From contig JACKBM010000058.1 of the NCBI GenBank assembly GCA_020634575.1, forward strand, positions 1 to 43,367: 43,367 nt of DNA, given 5' to 3'. The notes under the pieces were generated by a model. It ran no database searches. It had not been told where the DNA came from and was given only the letters and a program-made list of their open reading frames with translations. Below, one piece after another: positions 17,586-25,086 of this stretch. The first letter of the stretch is position 1. The number at the start of each line of letters is the position of its first letter. Origin of the DNA: Ardenticatenales bacterium. Its GTDB lineage: Bacteria; Chloroflexota; Anaerolineae; Promineifilales; Promineifilaceae. The position numbers and the translations under genes were made by a program.

Positions 17586-19193
17586 ATGTATGTCGATCCC
17601 AATATCTCACGCAACCAGCCGGTCGCCGGTCGAAGAATTGGACGCAGCTGTGGCTGCATCATTGCCCTGTCGTCACTCCTGTTCATTGTGGTGGCGCTGC
17701 TGGTCGCCGGCGGCATCTGGTGGAGTTCCGGCGTCTCCCTGGCCGGATTTGAGCTGCCGGAGCCGCTGGCGGATCTGGTGCGCAGCAACCGGCTCATGAG
17801 CGCCCCGCCCGTCGCCCTGGTGCTGGAGGAAGATGGCGCCCTGACCGGGCTGGCTCTGGTGAACCGGCCGGTCGGCGTCCGCATCGAACGCAACAACAAT
17901 GTCGACTACACCGATGTCCCCATTTACCTCAGCGTCTATGACCCGGTAGCCGCCGAGCTCAGCCTCCGTTGGGAGGTCGAAATCGACCACGAGGCCAATC
18001 CCGGCGACCTGAAGCCAGTGTCGCTCACCCAGCATGGCGATCTCCTGCTGGCCACAGTCGGCACCGAGCTGATCGCGTATGCGGGGGCCGATGGCGCTGA
18101 ACGCTGGCGATCGCCCCTGAGCGACGTCGTTAATCAGAGTTGCCAGGGTTGCCTGCGTGCTGCTGATGGCGTGGTGGCCGTGCTAACGCTGGACAACATC
18201 ATCACCGCGTTTGACACAAACAGCGGTCAATCACTCTGGCAGTACCGGCTGGTCAGCGATCAGCAGCCCCTGACCCATAACGAGCATATCGCCCTGGGCC
18301 TGACCGGGGGACACTTGATTGTGATGGATGAGGCTGCCGAGGCAAATGCCAGCCGGCTTGTCGGGCTGGATATGACAACTGGCGCCGAAGCCTTTGTCAT
18401 CATGCCCACCTGTGAGGCAGGTGAGGATCAAGGGGTCTTCCGCTTTGATCCGGTCATTCTGGATGAAGCGGCCGGTGAAGCAACCATCATGTTTACCACC
18501 GCCGGCTTTGGGCCGGTCTGCCAACAAAGCTGGGATCTGCAGAGTGGCACGGAACGGTGGACTACCGTCTGGCCCGAGGAGATCGAGCTGCCTTTCGGCG
18601 TCAGCTACGGCCTGATGGCCAGCAATCGACCATCGGAATTCTTTGCATTGGACAGCCAGAACTTCTATTTGGCCGTCGAGCCGGCCGATGGCAATGAAAC
18701 CACCAATCTTCTGGTCGTAGACCGGGCCAGCGGCGCTTTGCAGGTTATTGACGACAACCCCACCAATGCGATCATGGCCCCTGTCGTGGCCGAGGCCGGC
18801 ACCGTGGTGGTGCAGTTGCGCAGCACCCGCGGCAGCGAGAAGGATGAGCTATGGGTCTATGATACGAACAGTGGGCAGAACCTCTGGCGTTATGCGCTCC
18901 ATCCCACCAGGCGCTTTGGCGTAGACACCGGCATCGGGCCAGTCTGGGCCGTGGCTCTGGACGGTGGCGACCTCATCGTGATTGAAAGCGGCAATTCGGC
19001 AGCGCAATTCCAGGTCAGTCGCTTTGACCTTGCCAGCGGTGGCCAGCAATATCAGACAACCAGGGCGATGGATGAATTCGCGCAAAACATCACCGCCCTT
19101 TACTGGAGCGAAACGCAGGCTTTCACCCTGGCCTTTGGCGAATTCTATGCCATCGACCTGGCCACGGGTGAGCTGAGCCGCGTCTGGCCCTGA
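17586..19193 (+). CDS. Membrane-anchored PQQ-type beta-propeller protein
   Basis: A 535-residue protein with one N-terminal membrane helix (about residues 24-45, after a basic stretch) and a large outer domain. That domain is built of repeated blades such as ELIAYAGADGAERWRSPL, ITAFDTNSGQSLWQYRL and WVYDTNSGQNLWRYAL, the PQQ_2/BamB-like pattern. Six to seven blades are visible. It lacks the residues of PQQ dehydrogenases and is probably a scaffold or ligand-binding propeller. AGGAGGT lies about 11 bases before the ATG. It sits just downstream of the histidine kinase on the same strand, so it may be the outer sensing partner. That link is inference. Confidence 0.75.
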   Translation: MYVDPNISRNQPVAGRRIGRSCGCIIALSSLLFIVVALLVAGGIWWSSGVSLAGFELPEPLADLVRSNRLMSAPPVALVLEEDGALTGLALVNRPVGVRIERNNNVDYTDVPIYLSVYDPVAAELSLRWEVEIDHEANPGDLKPVSLTQHGDLLLATVGTELIAYAGADGAERWRSPLSDVVNQSCQGCLRAADGVVAVLTLDNIITAFDTNSGQSLWQYRLVSDQQPLTHNEHIALGLTGGHLIVMDEAAEANASRLVGLDMTTGAEAFVIMPTCEAGEDQGVFRFDPVILDEAAGEATIMFTTAGFGPVCQQSWDLQSGTERWTTVWPEEIELPFGVSYGLMASNRPSEFFALDSQNFYLAVEPADGNETTNLLVVDRASGALQVIDDNPTNAIMAPVVAEAGTVVVQLRSTRGSEKDELWVYDTNSGQNLWRYALHPTRRFGVDTGIGPVWAVALDGGDLIVIESGNSAAQFQVSRFDLASGGQQYQTTRAMDEFAQNITALYWSETQAFTLAFGEFYAIDLATGELSRVWP

Positions 19194-19318
19194 GGCTGCC
19201 CGTTAAGGCCTGTTCGAAGGTCGTTCTTCATGCATTTCCGACGTCACTCTGAGAATGACCACGCTGGGACCATGTTCGATAAGGGAAGAAACAGATTCAA
19301 GATTTGCAGTGCGCAGTC

Positions 19319-19434
19319 AGGTTTGTAGTAAAGGGCTTTAGCCTTTTGTGATCATCCAGATAGCTGTTGGTTGACGCGTCCCCAGCCTCTAAAAGGATGC
19401 ATTCGGAACGCTAAAGCGTTTACTACGAACCTCA
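19319..19434. repeat. REP/MITE-like element with inverted ends
   Basis: The ends AGGTTTGTAGTAAAGGGCTT (from 19319) and the complement of AGCGTTTACTACGAACCT (up to about 19433) share AGGTTYGTAGTAAA in inverted orientation, around about 60 nt of unlike sequence. Each arm also contains its own small dyad around CTTTAG. It lies between the stop codons of two converging genes. The flanking spacer 19194-19318 shows an isolated CACTCTGAG word and nothing else. Confidence 0.5.
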
Positions 19435-19471
19435 GACCGCTCGTTACCCAACTTGCCCGCAGATAAGCCTC

Positions 19472-21772
19472 TTAGGGCATTTCATAACGGCGCAAGACAC
19501 CATCGAACCGATAGGGCTGGTAGTCTGGATAATCCGCCATCAATCGCTGATTTTGCTCATCACCCAGATCTCGGGCATAGATGATCTCGCCATCCAGCCA
19601 GGGCGTATTGCCGCTGAAAAAGCTGCCGTAATGCCACCATTCCAATGGTTCCCCGGCGACAAAAACCAGCGCCGGCCGGTCCACTTCGGCGACAACAGTC
19701 CGCTGCAAATCGCCATCAACAAAATTGAAGTCTTGCGTTTCGGCCAGCGCTGGAGGCAGGTATACCAGTAGATTGCGGCACAGTAACAAAACAAGGCCGG
19801 CGTAGACGAGGGTGCGACCGGCCGGTCCCCACGCCTGCACCAAAGTCCGAATCCCGTAAGCCGTCAACAGCAACAGCGGCGGGATCAGCATATAGAAGTA
19901 ACGCGGCCCATACATTTGACCCGTCGTCCAGTAAGTCGTGTAAACAGCAAAAAGCGCCAGAACGGGCGCCACCAGCATTAACTCGCGCCAACCCGGCCGG
20001 CGCCGCAATAAGCCAACCCAGACCAGGGCAAATGTTAGCCAGGGGTACCAGCCATAAAGATGGGCTTCCAGCGCCCGCCAATTCTGGCCCACATTGTAGA
20101 CCCCACGCGCCAGGTTGTGGCCTCGGGGCGGCAAATTTTCGGCCATTTCCCAGCTTACCGCCCAATTCAAAGAAAAGAGCTGTCCCAACCCCGTCGCCGT
20201 CATCCCCGGCAACGGCCGCAGCGTAAACACATTGGGGCCTTCGCCACGGTCTGGACCAAAGCCAAGCGTATCAAATGGCCGCGCAATCAGGCGGGGGTCC
20301 AGCCAGGGATCGCCAGTCAGTTGGTACTGATAGAACGGAATTAAAAGCAGCAGCGGCAGCGCCAGGAACGCCGGCCCCGCAGCCCGAAATAGCCAATGTT
20401 GCCAGCGCCCCTGCTCCCGCAACCAGGGGGCCTGGCTGAGCCAGACCAGCAGGGCGTAGGGCAACAACAGAGCCACCACGGTCACCGGCCGGGTCAGCGC
20501 CGCCATCCCCAGCGCCAGCGCGCTCACCACACCCCAGCGCCACCCATCACACCGCCAGTAACGCCGCCAGGCCAGCAAGAACAGAATGGCCCAGAACAAC
20601 TCCGCCGCATGAACCATCATCGTGCCGGACATAATAAGGAAAAACGGCGAGCTCACCAGCAGAACAACTGCCCAGCGCGCCAATGACGCCCCGCCCCAGT
20701 CGCGGGCCAACACAAACAGAAGCGGCACCGTCAGCGCCCCCAAGAGCGGATTGATCAGCCAGGGTGTCTCCAGCCAGACGCCAGGTACCAGCAACAGGGG
20801 AAAACCGGGCAGATATTGGCCAAACCATTTACCCTGATAAACAGTCAAGAATTCCTGGACAAAAAACTCCGGTCGCCCCGGCGGCGGCGCCCAGAGCTGA
20901 CCCCGGGCCAGCGTCTGCGCCTGAAACAGGTTGGTGACGGAGTCCTGCACATGCGGTATGTACTCCAGCTGCCGGGTCGCCACATGGAGTGCCACGGCAA
21001 ATACGGTGAAGGTGGCAGCTGCAACCAGGACTGTGTCCGGCAAGCGCCGCCCCGTCCAGGGTCTGTCCGGCAAATGCGGTGCCAATAACTGGCCCGCCAA
21101 TAGCAGCAAAACGGCTGTAAAGGCCGGTGAAATGAGACGCAGGACAAAACTTTGCAACTGGGCTGTCAACGACCGTTGCCACGGACCACCCTGAATGGGA
21201 TCTCCCAATTCGCCGTCCTGCCACATCCACCAGACACCGCGCCGGCCGGATACGTCGACGATGAAGGCCAGACCAGTCTCATTTTCATCAAGCAGGAGGA
21301 TGCCTGCAACCCCTTCTGGGCGACGAATACGCAGATCAACCGAGAAATCCGACTGAGCCGGGGCGTCCACGGTAAGCTTTGTCACCGGCGGCGCCTCGCT
21401 CAGGCGCTCAGCCAGGCTACGCCAGCCTTCGCTACGCAAAGGCATTGTGCGCAAGCCATCGGCTGATTGCAACCGGAGCTGGCTGAGTTGAGTATGGCCG
21501 AGGAGCCGGCTCAAGGGCGGGGGCGTATAAAAAAGACCAGCCGGAATGGCCAGCACCACCACCTCACGAAACTCTCCCGAGCAAGGCACCATGAGCTCAT
21601 ACCCGGACATTTGGGCGGCGCACTGTTCGCCAGTCACCCTGACGGTGATTGTACTGGCGGCGGTCAACGTCCAGCTATACAGGAAGAGAAGCGTCGCCAG
21701 CGCTCCCCAAAACCAGCGGCTTTGCCGCGAAAATATAAGTTGGACGTGTCTCAACAGGACTGCTTTGTTCAT
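19472..21772 (-). CDS. GT39-like polytopic membrane glycosyltransferase with a large extracytoplasmic insert
   Basis: This 766-residue protein begins with one helix (about 18-36) and a soluble, beta-rich segment of about 170 residues. Then come ten or more membrane helices and a soluble tail. After helix 2, the outer loop YIPHVQDSVTNLFQAQ places an acidic residue where GT-C (PMT/ArnT-type) enzymes hold their catalytic aspartate. Such enzymes move a sugar from a polyprenyl-phosphate donor to proteins or lipids on the outer face. The soluble segment between the first two helices is not part of the standard GT39 core. The start ATG at 21772 has no clear ribosome-binding site. The gene is monocistronic. 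Thr-Pro-rich surface proteins in the same window are plausible acceptors, but that is speculation. Confidence 0.7.
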   Translation of the reverse strand: MNKAVLLRHVQLIFSRQSRWFWGALATLLFLYSWTLTAASTITVRVTGEQCAAQMSGYELMVPCSGEFREVVVLAIPAGLFYTPPPLSRLLGHTQLSQLRLQSADGLRTMPLRSEGWRSLAERLSEAPPVTKLTVDAPAQSDFSVDLRIRRPEGVAGILLLDENETGLAFIVDVSGRRGVWWMWQDGELGDPIQGGPWQRSLTAQLQSFVLRLISPAFTAVLLLLAGQLLAPHLPDRPWTGRRLPDTVLVAAATFTVFAVALHVATRQLEYIPHVQDSVTNLFQAQTLARGQLWAPPPGRPEFFVQEFLTVYQGKWFGQYLPGFPLLLVPGVWLETPWLINPLLGALTVPLLFVLARDWGGASLARWAVVLLVSSPFFLIMSGTMMVHAAELFWAILFLLAWRRYWRCDGWRWGVVSALALGMAALTRPVTVVALLLPYALLVWLSQAPWLREQGRWQHWLFRAAGPAFLALPLLLLIPFYQYQLTGDPWLDPRLIARPFDTLGFGPDRGEGPNVFTLRPLPGMTATGLGQLFSLNWAVSWEMAENLPPRGHNLARGVYNVGQNWRALEAHLYGWYPWLTFALVWVGLLRRRPGWRELMLVAPVLALFAVYTTYWTTGQMYGPRYFYMLIPPLLLLTAYGIRTLVQAWGPAGRTLVYAGLVLLLCRNLLVYLPPALAETQDFNFVDGDLQRTVVAEVDRPALVFVAGEPLEWWHYGSFFSGNTPWLDGEIIYARDLGDEQNQRLMADYPDYQPYRFDGVLRRYEMP

Positions 21773-22027
21773 CGTCTACCCAACCGGCCGGTGTCATCTG
21801 AATCGGCCGGTCTGGATCTGGTAGTTTAGCCAGACCACCACCACTGGCAACGCCAACGCCGAGGAGACGTGCACCACTGTTTAGCTTGTTCTCATGCTCT
21901 GTTGCGAGAAATCATCGTCATAGACGCCGAACTAACCCTAACCTTGTGCTCCCATAGAAGAATTCGATGAAGTTTATATACATTATCGATTGGGCTTATC
22001 GTGATGTTATGATACGCTTTGATTGGT

Positions 22028-22063
22028 GTGACAGGCAGCCTGGTTGACGGATCAGGCTGTCAC
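22028..22063 (+). promoter_or_regulatory. Bulged hairpin in the leader of the D-cysteine desulfhydrase gene
   Basis: GTGACAG, a four-base bulge and CCTG pair with CAGGCTGTCAC across a 10-nt loop, 37 nt before the ATG. A TATGAT at 22008-22013 could be the -10 box, which would place the hairpin near the mRNA 5' end. I see no known riboswitch pattern. The rest of the 21773-22099 gap, between two divergent genes, is featureless. Confidence 0.4.
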
Positions 22064-22099
22064 CCGGGAAGAAGAAAAACCAGAATAGGCCCAAATCTC

Positions 22100-23122
22100 A
22101 TGCAGCTATCCAGATTTCCTCGCCGGCGCTACACAGCTGGCCAGACCCCAATTGAACACCTGCCCCACCTCAGTCAGCATCTGGGTGGCCCCCAAATCTA
22201 CATCAAGCGTGATGACCTGCTGGGTTTATCGGCCGGTGGCAACAAGACGCGTAAACTGGAGTTTCTGGTGGCGGATGCACTGGCTCAGGGCGCAGACACC
22301 CTGATCACCGTCGGCGCTGTGCAGTCCAACCATTGCCGGCTGACGCTTGCCGCCGCCGTCAAGGAAGGGCTCAAATGCCAGCTGGTGCTGGAAGAACGGG
22401 TCCCGGACAGTTATCACGAAGAGGCCAGCGGCAACAACATGCTGTACCGGCTTCTGGGTGTCGAGAAAATCCAGGTCGTCAAAGCGGGCACGGACCTGCA
22501 GGCGGCGATGGAAAGCCTGGCCAACGCCCTGGCGGCGCAGGGCCGCAAGGCTTACATTATTCCGGGCGGTGGTTCCAATGCATTGGGTTGCCTCGGCTAC
22601 GTTAGCTGCGCGGAAGAGATAATGACCCAGATCAATGAGATGCAACTCAAACTGGATCACATCGTCTGTTCCAGCGGCAGCGGCGGCACTCATTCAGGTC
22701 TGGCCACCGGCCTGGTTGGCGTCAATGCCAACATTCCCCTGACCGGCATCAGCGTCCGCGGCGAAAAAATAGCCCTGGAAGAGAAGTACCACAAGCTGGC
22801 CAATGAAGCTGCCGCCCTGCTGGGCATTCGTGGCGGCGTCCCGCGGGAAACATTCAACATTTATGATGATTACGTTGGTCCGGGTTATTCCCTGCCGACC
22901 GAAAGCATGATCGAGGCAGTGCAGCTGTTTGCCCGGCTGGAAGGCATCTTGCTGGATCCAGTCTACACGGGCAAGGCAGCGGCCGGGCTTATCGACCTGG
23001 TTCGCAAAGGGCACTTCCGGCCGGATGAGACGGTTCTGTTCGTCCACACAGGCGGTAGCCCGGCATTGTACGCCTATCAGGATGTCATTCTGGCGTCACA
23101 GGAAATGACGGCGTCCGCGTAA
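22100..23122 (+). CDS. dcyD: D-cysteine desulfhydrase / ACC-deaminase-like PLP enzyme
   Basis: A fold-type II PLP enzyme of 340 residues. Family members split D-cysteine into pyruvate, ammonia and sulfide, or deaminate 1-aminocyclopropane-1-carboxylate. The PLP lysine is K49 in SAGGNKTRKLE. GAVQSNHCR is the substrate loop typical of the DcyD/ACC-deaminase group, and SSGSGGTHSG is the phosphate-binding loop. D-cysteine versus ACC cannot be decided by eye. The neighbouring racemase-like gene favours a D-amino-acid role. The ATG at 22100 begins the conserved region (LSRFPRRRY); the frame upstream of it codes nothing recognisable. The racemase gene starts 20 nt after the stop, so the two form an operon. 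Confidence 0.85.
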   Translation: MQLSRFPRRRYTAGQTPIEHLPHLSQHLGGPQIYIKRDDLLGLSAGGNKTRKLEFLVADALAQGADTLITVGAVQSNHCRLTLAAAVKEGLKCQLVLEERVPDSYHEEASGNNMLYRLLGVEKIQVVKAGTDLQAAMESLANALAAQGRKAYIIPGGGSNALGCLGYVSCAEEIMTQINEMQLKLDHIVCSSGSGGTHSGLATGLVGVNANIPLTGISVRGEKIALEEKYHKLANEAAALLGIRGGVPRETFNIYDDYVGPGYSLPTESMIEAVQLFARLEGILLDPVYTGKAAAGLIDLVRKGHFRPDETVLFVHTGGSPALYAYQDVILASQEMTASA

Positions 23123-23142
23123 GCGGCGACTGAGGAAAGTTC

Positions 23143-23958
23143 ATGATGATGTTACAGGAATCTGGCGAGAAAACAGTTGGCGTCATTGGTGGTCTGGGTC
23201 CGCAAGCGACTCTGGATTTTTACGGCAAACTGCTGGAACGAACAGCAGCCAGCTCTGACCAGGAGCATCTGCACGTCATCATCAATTCCAACCCCAAGGT
23301 CCCGAACCGGCAACAATCTGTCGCTGGCACCGGCCCTTCCTGCATCCCATCATTGGTCTCAACCGCTCAGGCCCTGGAACGGGCCGGCGCTGATTTCCTG
23401 GTTATGGTCTGCAACACGGCCCACGCCTATGAAGGTGCTATTCGCCGTGCCACCAACATCCCCTTCATCAGCATCATCGAAGAGAGTGTGGTCGCCTGCC
23501 TAAATGAGAACCCGACAGTGCGCCGGGTTGGCTTGATGGCGGCAGACGGCGCTCTGGAAGCAAATCTTTACCAGGCCAAATTTGCCGAGGCTGGCGTTGA
23601 AGTTGTCCTGCCGGATGAGTCGGCCCAGGCCCAGTTGATGAATCTGATTTTCCGCATCAAGGCCAATGACCGTGACCCCAACATCGGCCGGGAAATGCAG
23701 GCGCTGGCTGAAGAGTTGTTCGACCAGGGTGCGGAGATGATCCTGGCCGCCTGCACCGAAATCCCGCTGGTGCTCGACCAGAGCCAGCTGGCCTGGCCCC
23801 TGATCAGCTCCACCGATGCCCTGGTGGCTGCGACCATCGCTTATGCCGGCAGCCAGGTCGCCGAATCCGTCCGCTTCGCCGATGGCTTCCGCAAGTTTGC
23901 GCTGGACAACACCCCGCGCGAAGCCGCCCTGGAACCGGCCCGCATCGCCGCTGACTAG
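23143..23958 (+). CDS. Aspartate/glutamate racemase-family protein
   Basis: A PLP-independent, two-cysteine racemase of the Asp/Glu/hydantoin superfamily, 271 residues. Both catalytic cysteines are present: C90 in MVCNTAHA and C204 in LAACTEIPLV. The N-terminal GVIGGLGPQAT loop is characteristic of the aspartate-racemase group. GAGGAA lies six bases before the first of three consecutive ATG codons. It is co-transcribed with the D-cysteine desulfhydrase-like gene. Together the two could interconvert and break down D-amino acids, the racemase making or removing the D-form that the PLP enzyme uses. A strong terminator closes the operon. Confidence 0.88.
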   Translation: MMMLQESGEKTVGVIGGLGPQATLDFYGKLLERTAASSDQEHLHVIINSNPKVPNRQQSVAGTGPSCIPSLVSTAQALERAGADFLVMVCNTAHAYEGAIRRATNIPFISIIEESVVACLNENPTVRRVGLMAADGALEANLYQAKFAEAGVEVVLPDESAQAQLMNLIFRIKANDRDPNIGREMQALAEELFDQGAEMILAACTEIPLVLDQSQLAWPLISSTDALVAATIAYAGSQVAESVRFADGFRKFALDNTPREAALEPARIAAD

Positions 23959-23986
23959 CTATTCTCTACTCCATTCTTGAATTTAC

Positions 23987-24017
23987 GGCCCTGCCAGATT
24001 GGCAGGGCCTTTTTTTT
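23987..24017 (+). terminator. Terminator of the dcyD-racemase operon
   Basis: A perfect 9-bp stem, GGCCCTGCC/GGCAGGGCC, with a 5-nt loop and eight T lies 28 nt after the racemase stop. Confidence 0.92.
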
Positions 24018-24071
24018 GTTTGTCAGCAGGGAAACTTGTCCTAAAATAGGTACCCGTAACTTAGCCAGTTA

Positions 24072-24187
24072 GGTAAACCGCAACCAGTTCACTCATGTCA
24101 CCTGTCAATTGACAATGCGGTTTACCCGAGGGATCAGCTGTATTTTTTTGCACAGATACGGCTGAGATTCTGTTGTGCAGTTTTTTT
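24072..24187 (+). ncRNA. Candidate structured non-coding RNA or regulatory element
   Basis: A perfect 11-bp inverted repeat, GGTAAACCGCA/TGCGGTTTACC (24072-24126), encloses the 12-bp palindrome TGTCAATTGACA (24103-24114). A second dyad, GCACAGA...TCTGTTGTGC (about 24152-24175), leads into a run of seven T, like a terminator. The block lies between a terminator and the next promoter and contains no gene. I could not place a convincing promoter for it, so it might instead be a protein-binding region or a small mobile element. Confidence 0.3.
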
Positions 24188-24220
24188 GTAGTTGTTTTCG
24201 CTTGCCTGTTCGTATTCAGC

Positions 24221-24250
24221 TTGACATGTTACCAAATGGTCACGTATAAT
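24221..24250 (+). promoter_or_regulatory. Consensus sigma-70 promoter with operator-like palindrome in the spacer
   Basis: TTGACA (24221-24226) and TATAAT (24245-24250) are both perfect, with an 18-nt spacer. The spacer contains the imperfect palindrome GTTACCAAATGGTCAC (24228-24243), with six of seven arm positions pairing. A repressor bound there would block RNA polymerase directly. The gene downstream encodes an ArsR-type repressor, so autoregulation is likely. Confidence 0.8.
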
Positions 24251-24283
24251 ACGGTCATGGTAAGAGGGCAGCGGATTTTCTAG

Positions 24284-25039
24284 ATGGATAGTGAACTGAT
24301 CTTCAAAGCGCTGGCTGATCCCAGCCGCCGGCAACTCCTGGATCTGCTCTACAATCGCGATGGCCAATCCTTAAGCGAGTTGGAAGCGGAGCTGCCGATG
24401 AGCCGTTTTGGTGTGATGAAGCATCTGCGGCTGTTGGAAGAGGCCGGCCTGATTACGACGGAGAAAATTGGCCGCGAAAAACATCACTACCTGAACCCCA
24501 TCCCGATTCAATTTGTCTACGACCGTTGGGTTAGCAAATTCGCCCGCCCTTTTACCAGCCAACTGACCGAACTAAAGTACCGATTGGAGCATGAGATGAG
24601 TGAAACCAGAAGCCATCGTTATCAGATCTACATCCAGGCCGCCCCAGAGCAAATCTGGCAGGCCCTGACGGACGGGGATATCTCGCCCAACTATTATTTT
24701 GGCACCCGTGTTGAATCCAGTTTTGAGCCAGGTGCTCCCTATAGCTGTAAGTTTGCTGATGGTAGCGTGTTGATCAAAGGGGAGATTATCGCCAGCGAAC
24801 CGCCGCACCGGCTGGTGCAGACATTCCTGCCCCAATGGGAAGAGGCGGCCCGAGCCTTACCGGCCTCGCGCGTGACCTGGCTGATTGAGGCAGCCGGCCC
24901 CGGCAGCAAAGTCACCTTGCTTCATGAAGAATTGCCAAATGATCCGTATGTCGAGGGGTTCGCTGATGGCTGGTCACGGATCCTCTCCAGCCTGAAAACC
25001 TACATGGAAACAGGCGCGGTCCTCAAGATCAGCGACTAA
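24284..25039 (+). CDS. ArsR-type transcription repressor fused to an SRPBCC (AHSA1-like) ligand-binding domain
   Basis: 251 residues in two parts. Residues 1-95 are a winged helix of the ArsR family (FKALADPSRRQLLDLL, then the recognition helix SRFGVMKHLRLLEEAGL). No metal-binding cysteine pair is present, so it is not a metal sensor. Residues about 105-250 are an SRPBCC/AHSA1 fold (YQIYIQAAPEQIWQALTDG, then FADGWSRILSSLKTYME), a hydrophobic-pocket domain. The family usually has these as two adjacent genes; here they form one chain, suggesting that a small hydrophobic ligand controls DNA binding. The ATG at 24284 has only a weak ribosome-binding site. The gene stands alone behind a strong promoter with an operator-like palindrome. 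Confidence 0.88.
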   Translation: MDSELIFKALADPSRRQLLDLLYNRDGQSLSELEAELPMSRFGVMKHLRLLEEAGLITTEKIGREKHHYLNPIPIQFVYDRWVSKFARPFTSQLTELKYRLEHEMSETRSHRYQIYIQAAPEQIWQALTDGDISPNYYFGTRVESSFEPGAPYSCKFADGSVLIKGEIIASEPPHRLVQTFLPQWEEAARALPASRVTWLIEAAGPGSKVTLLHEELPNDPYVEGFADGWSRILSSLKTYMETGAVLKISD

Positions 25040-25040
25040 A

Positions 25041-25079
25041 CAAAAAAAGGGCCGGTCAACCTATTTTGACCGGCCCTTC
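25041..25079 (-). terminator. Terminator of the S9 peptidase gene, also placed to stop the ArsR-SRPBCC transcript
   Basis: A 13-bp stem, AAGGGCCGGTCAA/TTGACCGGCCCTT, with a short loop lies between two converging genes. On the minus strand a seven-T run follows at once. On the plus strand the tail is TTCGTCGTT, so termination in that direction would be weaker. Confidence 0.85.
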
Positions 25080-25086
25080 GTCGTTG

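Noticed and set aside
24134..24367. 77-codon minus-strand frame
   Set aside because: Covers the promoter, the operator and the start of the ArsR-SRPBCC gene, and has no start signal.
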